NCBI GenBank assembly: GCA_963843085.1
Contig: CAWJJG010000002.1
Coordinates: 124,001-188,000, forward strand
Source of the DNA: DASUPK01 sp963843085
GTDB taxonomy: Bacteria > Actinomycetota > Thermoleophilia > Solirubrobacterales > 70-9
Length of the DNA stretch: 64,000 nt
Reading direction: 5' to 3'
Shown here: positions 23,965 to 32,851 of the stretch, piece after piece
Position numbering within the stretch: position 1 is the first letter of the stretch
How the letters are laid out: the number at the start of each line of letters is the position of its first letter
Position numbers and translations under genes: made by a program
The notes under the pieces: model-generated
Database searches by the model: none
What the model saw: the letters and a program-made list of their open reading frames with translations, nothing else
Told to the model about the DNA's origin: nothing

Positions 23965-25316
23965 CCCTTCTTCTTCTTGCCGCCGGGACAGCCGAACTGC
24001 TGCTCGAACTGGTCCTTGCTCATGTAGGTGCCGGTCGGGTAATACGGGCCCATCACCTGCGCGGCGGTGTTCGGCTGGCTCACATCCCAGGACGTCCTCT
24101 GGAAGTGGGGGGACGGGATGACGTTCCGCGTCACGAGTGAGCCGACGTCCGGTCGACCCGCGGCGTCGCCGACCGGGTCGGCGGGCAGCCAGGCCACCCC
24201 GCACCGCTTCGTCGCGTTCCGAGGCCGGTAGCCGGCGTGCGCGACCACCATCACGTACCGTCGCCCCTTCCTGAGCGGGAACTGCTCGTCGTAGAGGCAT
24301 TTGTAGGTGCCAGTCACCGCGAGCGACTCCTCGACGCACATGTCCCATTCGCGCATCTGGCCGCCGCCCATGCGCTTTTCGCCGGAGTCGGTGTGGGGCG
24401 TCTTCGGCATCTTGCCCCGGATGACCAGCACCTGGCCGAAGGCGAAGCTGTAGGTGCCGACCATGTAGCGGGCGTCGAGGTTGTTGTAGAAGGTGCCGAC
24501 CGGCGTGGAGTCGGCCGCGGCATGCTCGGCGGGGCTCTTGTAGGAGCTCAGCGTGTAATTCAGGCTGAAGAACTTCTCGAAGGAGAAGTCCGGCGTGGCC
24601 GGGTTCGTCGCCGGGTCCTTCCCCGGCCAGTTGACGTAGCTCTGGTAGACGGGCAGCGGCAGGTTCTGCGACGCATACGAGTGGTTGGAGTTGAGGGCGT
24701 CACAGAGCGCCTGTCCCTTGAGGACGCTGCCGTCGGCGAGGTGGAGCTCCGGCTTCGGCAGGGGCTCGCCGCCCGCGCGCTCGCGTCCCCGGTCAGGCAC
24801 GTAGACGCGGTAGAGGACGTCCTGGTAGGAGTTGTAGTTCGGGTCCGGCTGGGCGTAGAGGGTGTTGCGCGCCGGCTGCGCGGGCACCGGCTGGCTCAGC
24901 ACCGACAGCGTGTAGTTGCGCTTCCGCACGTCCCGGCGGTGCCCCTTGACGAAGGGATTGCCCGAGCCCTTGTCCGGCCTGGTCAGGTAATCCGAGACGG
25001 TGTTGGTCGCCGTGCCGCTGTTGACGTAGGCGGTCATCGACTGGAAGCGCGCGTGGGCGAACTTGCCGCGCAGCCGCAGGACCGCACCCGGCGGTGTGGC
25101 GAACTTGGCGCCCCAGTAGGTGATCTCCTGGCCGGGGAAGCCCTGGTTGGTCCGCGGGTCCACGTTGGTGAACGGGCCCGTCCAGAAGCAGCTCGCAACC
25201 GGCAGGTTGTTCGGGTTGTACCCGGTGGGAACAGCCGCTCCGGCTGGGCCCGCGGCGGCGCCGAGGAGGAGCGCCGAGGCGGACGCCGCGGCGATGCCTC
25301 GGAGGAGTCGTCGCAT
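23961..25316 (-). CDS. Secreted protein of unknown function, operon partner of sulfatase
   Basis: A 451-residue exported protein with a signal peptide (LLRGIAAASASALLLGAAAG ... GAA). The mature part starts near NPNNLPVASCFWTGPFTNVD. Aromatic-rich beta segments (NSYQDVLYRVYVPDRG, SFEKFFSLNYTLSSYK, GTYSFAFGQVLVIRGKMPKT) suggest a single large extracellular domain. The end is FGCPGGKKKKG, a short lysine tail. I do not recognise the family. Its ATG overlaps the TetR stop (TGATG), and its stop overlaps the CTG start of the sulfatase, so all three genes are coupled. Confidence 0.72.
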   Translation of the reverse strand: MRRLLRGIAAASASALLLGAAAGPAGAAVPTGYNPNNLPVASCFWTGPFTNVDPRTNQGFPGQEITYWGAKFATPPGAVLRLRGKFAHARFQSMTAYVNSGTATNTVSDYLTRPDKGSGNPFVKGHRRDVRKRNYTLSVLSQPVPAQPARNTLYAQPDPNYNSYQDVLYRVYVPDRGRERAGGEPLPKPELHLADGSVLKGQALCDALNSNHSYASQNLPLPVYQSYVNWPGKDPATNPATPDFSFEKFFSLNYTLSSYKSPAEHAAADSTPVGTFYNNLDARYMVGTYSFAFGQVLVIRGKMPKTPHTDSGEKRMGGGQMREWDMCVEESLAVTGTYKCLYDEQFPLRKGRRYVMVVAHAGYRPRNATKRCGVAWLPADPVGDAAGRPDVGSLVTRNVIPSPHFQRTSWDVSQPNTAAQVMGPYYPTGTYMSKDQFEQQFGCPGGKKKKG

Positions 25317-25942
25317 CAGCGCGCGGCTCCGGTCGCGCTCGCTCCCGCGGCCGCGTTCATCGCCGACATCAACGTCCCGCCGACGAGCTCCATCACCTGC
25401 TCGCGCGGGATGTCCTGCTCGATCGCCGACTCGATAACAGTCTCCACGTAGGCGAGAAATCCGTCCAGCGCGATTCGGACGACCACGGGGGGCCGAGTCG
25501 TCCCGATCTGGTTGAGGGCGATGTTGTCGATCACCCGCTCTCGGTAGCTGCGCGCGATCTCGAGCAGGAAGGGGTCGACGCTGCCGCGGCCCTGGCGATA
25601 GAGCTGCCAGGCGTCCGTCGGCTCGGCGGCGTGATCCATCATCCGGTTGAGGTTGCCCGCCAGGCGCTCGGCCAGGGGTACCTCCGAGTCGGTGATCCAG
25701 CCGCTCGAGAGCTGCTCACCGGCACGGTGCGCGGCCGCCTCGAGCAGCTGCTGCCTTCCGCCGGGGAAGTAGTGGTAGACGAGGTTGCGCGTCACGCCCG
25801 CCCGGTTCGCCACGGCCTCGAACGCGACGTTCTCGTGGCCGTCGCGCGCGGCGATGGCCAGTGCGCAGTCGATCAGCTGGTCGCGCCGCTCCGCGGGTGG
25901 CAGTCGGCGCGGGGGGGAGCTCACCTCCATCGGCGCGACCAT
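25316..25942 (-). CDS. TetR-family transcriptional regulator
   Basis: A 208-residue regulator. The N-terminal helix-turn-helix is ALAIAARDGHENVAFEAVAN followed by RAGVTRNLVYHYFPGGRQQL. The rest is an all-helical ligand-binding domain. It is the first gene of the operon with the secreted protein and sulfatase and probably controls that operon. The ATG at 25942 is used; ATG 25930 would shorten it by four residues. An imperfect palindrome (25942-25963) abuts the start and is a candidate operator for autoregulation. Confidence 0.9.
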   Translation of the reverse strand: MVAPMEVSSPPRRLPPAERRDQLIDCALAIAARDGHENVAFEAVANRAGVTRNLVYHYFPGGRQQLLEAAAHRAGEQLSSGWITDSEVPLAERLAGNLNRMMDHAAEPTDAWQLYRQGRGSVDPFLLEIARSYRERVIDNIALNQIGTTRPPVVVRIALDGFLAYVETVIESAIEQDIPREQVMELVGGTLMSAMNAAAGASATGAAR

Positions 25943-25963
25943 ACACCCTATTTACGGGATGTA
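25942..25963. promoter_or_regulatory. Candidate TetR operator (imperfect inverted repeat)
   Basis: The half sites TACACCC (25942-25948) and GGGATGTA (25956-25963) form an inverted repeat around an AT-rich spacer, TATTTAC. The site lies in an unusually AT-rich 45-base stretch directly upstream of the TetR start codon, where RNA polymerase would bind. Its position and length fit TetR autoregulation. This is inference; no experimental site is known to me. Confidence 0.4.
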
Positions 25964-26010
25964 CAACTTGAGTATTTGTGAAATAAGCCGCCGTCGCGCG
26001 CAGCACGAGA

Positions 26011-26082
26011 TGGGCGCGGTTGGGATCGAACCAACGACCTCTCCCGTGTGAGGGGAGCGCTCTCCCGCTGAGCTACGCGCCC
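26011..26082 (-). tRNA. tRNA-Val (anticodon CAC)
   Basis: A 72-nt tRNA on the minus strand. The acceptor stem GGGCGCG pairs with CGCGCCC, with discriminator A. The anticodon stem CTCCC/GGGAG encloses CTCACAC, giving anticodon CAC, which reads GUG. The T arm has GTTGG-TTCGATC-CCAAC. CCA is not encoded. Confidence 0.97.
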
Positions 26083-26112
26083 GGGAGGGGGCTGATGATA
26101 GGCAGCGCCCGG

Positions 26113-28434
26113 CTACTGAGAGGGCGGGGTCTCGGTCCGCATCGTCGGATCGCCCTCGACCTCGAGGTTGGGGAGGATCCGGTCGAGCCACTTCGGCATG
26201 AGCCAGTTGCGCTCGCCGATCAGCTCCAGCAGCCCCGGCATGATCAGCAGCACGACCAGCGCGTCGATCGCGACTGACACGGCAAGGCCGACACCGAACT
26301 GCTTGACGATCGGGTTGCCGTTGATCACGAAGCTGAAGAAGACCGCGAACATGATCGTCGCTGCGGCCAGGATCGGCTTGCCGCCGTTGACCAGGCCCGC
26401 TCGGACCGACTCCGAGTTGTCGGCCCCGCCACCGTGTCGCTCCTCGATCCGCGAGACCAGGAACACCTGATAGTCCATCGACAGGCCGAAGAGGATTGCG
26501 AACATCATCAGCGGGACGTAGCTAACGACCGGCATCTCGTGGTCGACACCGAGCAGGGACAGCCCGAAGCCCTTCTCGAAGACGGCGGTCAGCACCCCGT
26601 ATGACGCCGCCACCGCGAGCAGATTGACCAGAGCCGAGACGAGCGGGATGGTTACGGTCCGGAAGGCCATCGTCAGGAACAGGATGCTGAGCAGGACCAC
26701 GATCCCGATCACGAGCAGCAGCTTGTCGCTGATCTTGATGGCCAGGTCGATGTAGGAGGCGGTGGTGCCGCCGACGTACGCCTTCATCCCCTGCCCCTGC
26801 GTGGCGTCCGGGATGGTGGTGTCCCGGAGGTTGTTGATCAGGTCCTGGGTCTTCCGGTCCGACGGCGAGGTCTTCGGGGTGGTGGAGAAGACCGCGGCGG
26901 TGCCGCCTTTGTCCGTCTGGGCGGGGGAGACCGACTGGACGTTGTTCTGCTTCGAGATCTGCTGCTCGAGGTTGACCAGGCGCGGATCGCCCGCGGGCGT
27001 CGAGGCGATCTGCAGCTGCTCGGAGACCTGCTGCATCTGGGACTGGAGCTGGGGCGTCGGCCCGCTGACCGCCTCCTCCTGCTGGAGCTGGGCCTGCTGC
27101 TGCTGGAGCTGAGAGACCTGCTGCGGGTTGGAGGTCAGGGGCTTCCCGTAGACGTCGACTGCGATCAGCAGCGGCCCGTTGGTGCCGACGCCGAATCCCT
27201 CGGTGAGGGCGTCGTAGGCCTGCCGCTCGGTCGTGTCGGTCGGAAGGAGGCCGTAGTCGGGGGCGCCCAGATACAGATCGAGGGCCGGAATGGCGATCCC
27301 GACCAAAACGACGATCCCGGCCAGGGAGGAGATCAGCGGGTGATTCTTGATCGCGTCCGACCATCTGTCCCACGCCCGGCTCTGCCTCTTGGTGCCATCG
27401 GGGAGCTTGCGCACCAGGGGCATGGCCTGGATGCGCCGGCCGAGCAGGCCGAGGATCGCCGGCAGCAGCGTGATGGAGGCGACCACGGCGGTCGCGACCA
27501 CGATGGCCGTGCTGTAGCCGAGCGACCGGACCAGTGGGATCCCGCTGAAGTAGAGGCAGAGCAGGGCGATGATCACCATCACCGCGGCAAAGATCACGGC
27601 TGACCCCGAGCTGGAGATCGAGCGGGCGATCGAGTCGTTGGGCTCGGCGCCCTCGTCCAGCAAGCGCAGGTGGCGGCTGATGATGAACAGCGCGTAGTCG
27701 GTTCCCACCGCCAGGCCGAGCATCGTGGCGAGGGTCGGGGCGATCGAGGGCACGTCGAAGAGGTGGCCGGCGAGGCCGACGATGGCGAGCCCGCTCGCGA
27801 GAGCGACGATCGCCGTGGTGATGGGCAGCGGCGTCGCCACCAGCAGGCGGAACGCGATCAGCATGATCACGAGGGCGGCGATCACGGCGATGATCTCGCT
27901 CGCACGCGTGCTCGGGCTGGAGAGCTGCTGGCCGAGGTAGCCGCCCGCCGACACGTGGATCCCGGTCCCGACGGTGGGCCCCTTGGCCGCGTCCAGGACG
28001 CTGTTCGCCTGGTCGTCGGTGATGTCGCCCGAAGAGGGCTTCAAAGCGGCCGACACGTAGGCGATCTTGCCGTCCTTGGTGATGTCGTTCGCCCCCTGAG
28101 GCGAGAGCGGGCTGAGGACCTGGGTCACGTACCGGTTCTTCGAGAGCGACGAGACGACCGCGTTGACGGTCTGCGCGTTTTTGCCCTCTGCGAGGGAGGT
28201 GCTCGACTGGAGGACGATCGGGTTGCTCCCGTTGGCCTGCTGAGGCAGCTTGTTGTCGAGCAGGTTGGTCGCGTCCTGGGAGCCGGTGCCAGGGAGGTCG
28301 ACGTTGTCGCTCTCGGGACGGCCCGCGGAGTTGGCGATCAGGACCAGCCCGATCGCGATCACGACCCAGGCCCCGATCATCCAGAGCGCCCGCCGGGCTG
28401 CGAAGGCCCCAAGCCTGTGTAGTGCGGCGCTCAT
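26113..28434 (-). CDS. MMPL-family RND transporter
   Basis: A 773-residue membrane protein of the MMPL type, with two blocks of transmembrane helices each followed or preceded by large extracytoplasmic loops. The family motifs GLAVGTDYALFIISRHLRLL and GLSMDYQVFLVSRIEERHGG hold the proton-relay Asp-Tyr pairs. The second extracytoplasmic domain contains a Gln-rich probable coiled coil (QQVSQLQQQQAQLQQEEAV). Such transporters export lipids or hydrophobic compounds. ATG 28434 is chosen because upstream codons are Arg/Pro-rich shadow sequence. A second MMPL gene is at 41251-43395. Confidence 0.9.
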   Translation of the reverse strand: MSAALHRLGAFAARRALWMIGAWVVIAIGLVLIANSAGRPESDNVDLPGTGSQDATNLLDNKLPQQANGSNPIVLQSSTSLAEGKNAQTVNAVVSSLSKNRYVTQVLSPLSPQGANDITKDGKIAYVSAALKPSSGDITDDQANSVLDAAKGPTVGTGIHVSAGGYLGQQLSSPSTRASEIIAVIAALVIMLIAFRLLVATPLPITTAIVALASGLAIVGLAGHLFDVPSIAPTLATMLGLAVGTDYALFIISRHLRLLDEGAEPNDSIARSISSSGSAVIFAAVMVIIALLCLYFSGIPLVRSLGYSTAIVVATAVVASITLLPAILGLLGRRIQAMPLVRKLPDGTKRQSRAWDRWSDAIKNHPLISSLAGIVVLVGIAIPALDLYLGAPDYGLLPTDTTERQAYDALTEGFGVGTNGPLLIAVDVYGKPLTSNPQQVSQLQQQQAQLQQEEAVSGPTPQLQSQMQQVSEQLQIASTPAGDPRLVNLEQQISKQNNVQSVSPAQTDKGGTAAVFSTTPKTSPSDRKTQDLINNLRDTTIPDATQGQGMKAYVGGTTASYIDLAIKISDKLLLVIGIVVLLSILFLTMAFRTVTIPLVSALVNLLAVAASYGVLTAVFEKGFGLSLLGVDHEMPVVSYVPLMMFAILFGLSMDYQVFLVSRIEERHGGGADNSESVRAGLVNGGKPILAAATIMFAVFFSFVINGNPIVKQFGVGLAVSVAIDALVVLLIMPGLLELIGERNWLMPKWLDRILPNLEVEGDPTMRTETPPSQ

Positions 28435-28496
28435 GCGGGCGACATCCTCCCATGCGATCCGGTCCCTTCCATCGCGATTACTGAGAGGATCGCCCG

Positions 28497-29123
28497 GTGA
28501 GCCCGAGGCGCGCCGAGAATCCGCCGCTGGACCGGCAGCTGCTGGCCGACGACCCGATGGAGCAGTTCGCCGTCTGGTTCCGGGAGGCGGAGGCCGACGT
28601 CGCATTGGAACAGGCGATGACGCTCGCCACCGTCGATGAGCGTGGCCGGCCCGACGCACGGATGGTCCTCCTCAAGGGCTTCGGCGCCGACGGCTTTCGC
28701 TTCTTCACCAACTACGAGAGCGCCAAGGGAGTGGAGCTCGAGGCCAATCCCCGGGCCGCGCTGGTGATCTACTGGCGCGAGCTCGATCGCCAGATCCGGA
28801 TTCGCGGCGCCGTCGAGCGCCTCTCCGGCGAGGACTCCGACGAGTATTTCGCGAGCCGCCCGCGCGACAGCCGCATCGCCTCCTCGATCTCACCGCAGAG
28901 CAGGCCGATCGAGCGCGAAGAGCTGGAGCGGCTGTACCGGGAGCGGGTTGAGGAGCTCGGCGACGAGGAGCCCGTCAGACCCGGTCACTGGGGCGGCTAT
29001 CTCGTCAGGCCAGACGAGATCGAGTTCTGGCAGGGGCGTGAAAATCGCATGCACGATCGGTTCCTATTCACCCGGAAAAGCGGCAATGAAGATGGGTGGA
29101 CGATCCGGCGGCTTGCCCCCTGA
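28497..29123 (+). CDS. pdxH: Pyridoxamine 5'-phosphate oxidase
   Basis: A 208-residue FMN enzyme that oxidises pyridoxamine or pyridoxine phosphate to pyridoxal phosphate. The PdxH hallmarks are AMTLATVDERGRPDARMVLL, GFRFFTNYESAKGVELEANP, YWRELDRQIRIRGAVERLS and the C-terminal signature WGGYLVRPDEIEFWQGRENR followed by MHDRF. The start is GTG 28497. It is divergent from the MMPL transporter with a 62-base gap. Confidence 0.96.
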   Translation: MSPRRAENPPLDRQLLADDPMEQFAVWFREAEADVALEQAMTLATVDERGRPDARMVLLKGFGADGFRFFTNYESAKGVELEANPRAALVIYWRELDRQIRIRGAVERLSGEDSDEYFASRPRDSRIASSISPQSRPIEREELERLYRERVEELGDEEPVRPGHWGGYLVRPDEIEFWQGRENRMHDRFLFTRKSGNEDGWTIRRLAP

Positions 29124-29150
29124 TTGGCGAGTTACTCGCGCTATCCGCGA

Positions 29151-30395
29151 CTAAGTCGCCAAATCCGCCAGGCGGCGCTCGAGAAACCGGCGCTCGACTG
29201 GATTCGTGGCCAGCTCGAGCGCCCTCTCGTACGCTTTCATTGCCGGTTTTGTCTGCTCCGCCCGCTGCAGCAAATCGGCCCGTGCCGACCAGAACCACTG
29301 GTAGCGGTCGAGCGCCTCCGACAGCTCCGGGTCCTCGAGCAGCTCCAGCCCCCGTTCCGGGCCTTCGGCCATCGCCACCGCGACCGCGCGGTTGAGCTCG
29401 ACCACCGGCGAGGGATGGGCCGCGGCGAGCAGGCCGTAGAGGGAAGCGATCCGCGCCCAATCGGTGTCCTCCGGCGTGTCGGCCCTGGCGTGCTCTCCGG
29501 CGATCGCCGCCTGCACCACGTAGCGGCCGGCGGGGCCGAGGCTCCCAGCGCGCTCGAGGATGCCGAGTCCGGTGTTGATCTCCCGCCGGTCCCAGAGCGA
29601 CCGGTCCTGGTCCTCCAGCAGCGCCAACTCGCCATCCGGCCCGACCCGTGACTCCCTGCGCGAGTCCTGGAGAAGCATCAGCGCGAGGAGCCCGAGGGCC
29701 TCGGGCTCATCGGGCATCAGCTTGGCGAGTGTCCCGGCCAGGCGGATCGCCTCGCCCGTCAGCTCTCGCCGGACGAGCGCCTCGTCGGAGGTTGCGGAGT
29801 AGCCCTCGTTGAAGATCAGATAGAGCGCCGCGAGGACCGAGTCGAGCCGATCGGGCAGCTCGTGGTCCGCCGGCACCTCATACGGGATCTTCGCGGTCCT
29901 GATCTTGCGCTTGGCCCGGGCCAGCCGCTGGGCCATCGCCGGCTCGGAGACAAGGAAGGCGCGAGCGATCTCCGGCGTGGCCAGGCCGCCGAGCGTCCGC
30001 AGCGTGAGGGCGACGCGTGCCTCAGGGGCGAGGGCGGGGTGGCAGCAGGTGAAGATCAGTCGCAGCCGGTCGTCGGGGATCGCGGGGGGTTCCTCGAGCA
30101 CGTCGTCCTCCTCGGCGGCGGGCGGTTCGAGCGCCTCGAGCTCCTGCTGCTTCTCGATCCCCCGACGCTCGCGCCGGAGCCGGTCGATCGCCTTGTTCCG
30201 CGCGGTGGTCGTGATCCAGGCGCCCGGGTTGTCCGGAACGCCGCGCTCGGGCCAGACCTGTATGGCGACGACGAACGCCTCCTGAACCGCCTCCTCGGCG
30301 AGGTCGAAGTCGCCGAGTACGCGGATCAGGGAGGCGATCGCCCGTTCCGACTCGTGCCGGAACAGGCGATCGACCAGCTCAGCCCCGTCAGGCAG
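29151..30395 (-). CDS. ECF42-like RNA polymerase sigma factor with C-terminal TPR-like extension
   Basis: A protein of about 414 residues. Region 2 (LIRVLGDFDLAEEAVQEAFV, TTTARNKAIDRLRRERRG) and region 4 (LTLRTLGGLATPEIARAFLV) are typical. The long helical C-terminus has family motifs LYLIFNEGYSATS, LLALMLLQDSRR and AAIAGEHARADTPEDTDWARI. This layout and the DGPF partner gene define group ECF42. The first in-frame ATG/GTG/TTG is GTG 30101, which lies after region 2, so the true start must be upstream. CTG 30395 or CTG 30377 fits; 30395 overlaps the DGPF gene by 8 bases. Confidence 0.85.
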   Translation of the reverse strand: MPDGAELVDRLFRHESERAIASLIRVLGDFDLAEEAVQEAFVVAIQVWPERGVPDNPGAWITTTARNKAIDRLRRERRGIEKQQELEALEPPAAEEDDVLEEPPAIPDDRLRLIFTCCHPALAPEARVALTLRTLGGLATPEIARAFLVSEPAMAQRLARAKRKIRTAKIPYEVPADHELPDRLDSVLAALYLIFNEGYSATSDEALVRRELTGEAIRLAGTLAKLMPDEPEALGLLALMLLQDSRRESRVGPDGELALLEDQDRSLWDRREINTGLGILERAGSLGPAGRYVVQAAIAGEHARADTPEDTDWARIASLYGLLAAAHPSPVVELNRAVAVAMAEGPERGLELLEDPELSEALDRYQWFWSARADLLQRAEQTKPAMKAYERALELATNPVERRFLERRLADLAT

Positions 30396-30771
30396 CCGCT
30401 TCCTCGACCAGGTTGCCGGCCTCGTCGTAGACCAGGACGGGCCGGATCTCGATGGAGCCGGACTGAGCGCCCGGGATCTTGGCCGCCCACCCGATCGCCT
30501 CGTCGAGGTCCTTGACGTCGAGCACGTAGAAACCGGCGAGCTGCTCCTTGGTCTCCGCGAAGGGGCCGTCGGTCACCTCGCGATTGCCGCCCCGGACCCG
30601 GACGGTCGTGGCGGTCTGCGTCGGGTGGAGGCCGTCGCCGGCGACGAACACGCCCTTCTCCTCCATCTCCTGCGTAACGGCGCCATAGGCCTGCGACATC
30701 GCCTGCTGCTCCTCCTCGGCGGCGGCTGCGCGCTGGCTCTCGTCGCCGTAGATCGTGAACGCGTACTTCAT
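30388..30771 (-). CDS. DGPF/YCII-domain protein paired with ECF42 sigma factor
   Basis: A 127-residue YCII-fold protein. It begins MKYAFTIYGDE and contains the diagnostic TDGPFAETKEQLAGFYVLDV with the DGPF sequence, followed by LDEAIGWAAKIPGA. DGPF proteins are regularly encoded next to ECF42 sigma factors and probably modulate or respond to them; the mechanism is not established. Its stop (30388-30390) lies inside the beginning of the sigma reading frame, so translation of the two is likely coupled. Confidence 0.92.
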   Translation of the reverse strand: MKYAFTIYGDESQRAAAAEEEQQAMSQAYGAVTQEMEEKGVFVAGDGLHPTQTATTVRVRGGNREVTDGPFAETKEQLAGFYVLDVKDLDEAIGWAAKIPGAQSGSIEIRPVLVYDEAGNLVEEAAA

Positions 30772-30874
30772 CTCTGAGCTCCTTCTGTCGAGGGCGGCGC
30801 GGTTCGCCGCTTCACCCTAACGACGAAGGGTCGAGCCTCAAATCGACAGCGGGCGTGAATAGACTCGCGCCCGC

Positions 30875-31525
30875 GTGGAGGCCAGGAAGCCCTTCTATCA
30901 GCGCGGCTCCTTCTGGCTCGGCCCGTTCGCCTGGGGCCTCGGATTGGTGCTCGCCGTCGGCCTGGCGATCGGCTGGTACATCCTGGGCGGCTTCCCGCGG
31001 GACCACGACCGCTACGGCGAGGTGGCCGTTCCGGGGCAGGCCGTGCTCTCCCTCCCGGCTGGCGACGTTCGCCTCAACTTCGAGAACCACGCGACGCAGA
31101 ACGGGGACAACACCTCCCTCGACGACCAGCCCGTCGGGCTCGCCGTACGCGTCGTCCCCCAGGAGGGCGGCGGGGCACCGCTCAAGATCGACGACGTGCC
31201 GAGCTGGCTGTTCAGCTCGACCAGTGGCAGCCGCGGGCATGAGCCCTACGGCAAGATCGATGTACCGAGCGCGGGGAGGTATCTCGTCCAGGCGGTGGAC
31301 GACGCGAGTGGTCCCGTGCCCGTGGGTGACTCCGGCTGGAAGGGATATGCGCCGCTCCGCGCCTCGGGGACTCCATCCGTCGACTCGGGCCCCGCCATCT
31401 CGGTCGGCCAATCCCCCTGGACCCCCGGCGACTCGAAGCTGTTCGGCGCGATCCTCTGCGGCGTCGCCGTGATGGCGCTCGTCCTCGCGCTCACTTTGCC
31501 GTTCCGTCGCTTTCTGCCGGACTAG
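30875..31525 (+). CDS. Membrane-anchored extracytoplasmic protein of unknown function
   Basis: A 216-residue protein with transmembrane spans at both ends: FWLGPFAWGLGLVLAVGLAI near the N-terminus and FGAILCGVAVMALVLALTLP near the C-terminus. The 150 residues between are a beta-rich outside domain (VAVPGQAVLSLPAGDVRLNF, KIDVPSAGRYLVQAVDDAS). The pattern recalls small actinobacterial membrane proteins with an adhesion-like sandwich. The GTG 30875 start places few charged residues before the first span. The UGT-type glycosyltransferase gene starts 23 bases later on the same strand. Confidence 0.7.
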   Translation: MEARKPFYQRGSFWLGPFAWGLGLVLAVGLAIGWYILGGFPRDHDRYGEVAVPGQAVLSLPAGDVRLNFENHATQNGDNTSLDDQPVGLAVRVVPQEGGGAPLKIDDVPSWLFSSTSGSRGHEPYGKIDVPSAGRYLVQAVDDASGPVPVGDSGWKGYAPLRASGTPSVDSGPAISVGQSPWTPGDSKLFGAILCGVAVMALVLALTLPFRRFLPD

Positions 31526-31548
31526 CCAGCGCGTAGGCTGGCGAGACG

Positions 31549-32847
31549 ATGGCCGACGGCAACACGATCGTCTTCTTCCCCGAGGGAGCCTTCGGGCCGA
31601 CGAACAACTGCATCGGCATCGGAGAGGTGCTGCGGCGGCGCGGGCACCGGGTGGTGTTCGTGGTCGAGGAGTCCTTCGCCGGCACTCTGGAGGAGAAGGG
31701 GTTCGAGGAGCGCCTGATGCGGCTCGCCCCGCCGCCAGAGGTCCCGGAGGAGCCGGGGCAGTTCTGGAAGGACTTCATCCGGGAGACCGCGCCGGTCTTC
31801 CGGAAGTCGACTTTCGATCAGCTCGGCGAGTTCATGGCGCCCACCTGGCAGGCCCTCATCGACGGGGCTCGGTACGTCGACGAGCGGCTGGTCGAGATCT
31901 TCGACGAGCTTCAGCCCGACGCGATCGTCGAGGACAACGTCTGTGCCTTTCCCGCGATCCCCGCCAGCGGTCGGCCGTGGGTGCGGATCGTCTCCTGCAA
32001 CCCCCTCGAGGTGAAGGATCCGGAGCTGCCTCCTCCCTACACGGGCCTCCCGCTCGCGGACCGCGGCGAGTGGGGCTCCTACCGGGAGGAGTACCTGCGG
32101 GCGATCGCGGAGATGCAGGCGGGCTTCAGCGAGTTCTGCGTCGAGCGCGGCGCGCCGCCGCTCACCGAGGGCGAGATGATCCACGCCTCGGACTGGCTCA
32201 ACCTCACGATCTATCCGGAGGAGATCGACTACCCGCGCTCCATCCCGCTGGGCCCGACCTGGCACAACCTGGAGTCGAGCGTCCGCACCACCGACGCCGA
32301 CTGGGAGCCGACTCCCGAGTTCGCGGAGGGGGAGGGGGCCCTGATCTACGTCAGCCTGGGCTCACTCGGCTCCGGGGACGTCCCCCTGATGGAGACCCTG
32401 GTGGCGGCGCTCGCCGAGACACCGCATCGCTACGTGGTCTCGAAGGGGCCGCAGCACGCCGAGTACGAGCTCGCCGGCAACATGATCGGCGAGGAGTTCC
32501 TTCCCCAGGTCTCGGTCCTGCCCCACGTCGACCTCGTGATCACCCACGGCGGGAACAACACGACGACCGAGAGCCTCCACTTCGGCAAGCCGATGATCGT
32601 CCTGCCGATCTTCTGGGACCAGCACGACAACGCGCAGCGGATCGACGAGACCGGCTTCGGAATCCGGCTTCCGACCTACTCGCTCGGGGACGCGGGTCTG
32701 CCGGAGGCGATCGACCGGCTGCTGGCCGATACCGGGCGCGGCTCGCGCCTCTCGGAAATCTCGAACAGGCTGCAGGCGTCCCCGGGGAACGAGCGCGCCG
32801 CGGATCTGATCGAGCGGGTCGCCGTCTCGGGTGAACCGGTCACCTAG
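31549..32847 (+). CDS. UDP-glycosyltransferase-like (GT1, macrolide glycosyltransferase type)
   Basis: A 432-residue GT-B enzyme. The N-terminal half binds the acceptor (IVFFPEGAFGPTNNCIGIGE; RRRGHRVVFVVEESFAGTLE). The C-terminal half has the sugar-nucleotide signature: IYVSLGSLGSG, VSVLPHVDLVITHGGNNTTT and SLHFGKPMIVLPIFWDQHDN. These match GT1 glycosyltransferases that decorate small lipophilic compounds such as macrolides or sterols. The acceptor is unknown. The stop is 4 bases from the convergent PilB-like gene stop. Confidence 0.88.
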   Translation: MADGNTIVFFPEGAFGPTNNCIGIGEVLRRRGHRVVFVVEESFAGTLEEKGFEERLMRLAPPPEVPEEPGQFWKDFIRETAPVFRKSTFDQLGEFMAPTWQALIDGARYVDERLVEIFDELQPDAIVEDNVCAFPAIPASGRPWVRIVSCNPLEVKDPELPPPYTGLPLADRGEWGSYREEYLRAIAEMQAGFSEFCVERGAPPLTEGEMIHASDWLNLTIYPEEIDYPRSIPLGPTWHNLESSVRTTDADWEPTPEFAEGEGALIYVSLGSLGSGDVPLMETLVAALAETPHRYVVSKGPQHAEYELAGNMIGEEFLPQVSVLPHVDLVITHGGNNTTTESLHFGKPMIVLPIFWDQHDNAQRIDETGFGIRLPTYSLGDAGLPEAIDRLLADTGRGSRLSEISNRLQASPGNERAADLIERVAVSGEPVT

Positions 32848-32851
32848 ACAG

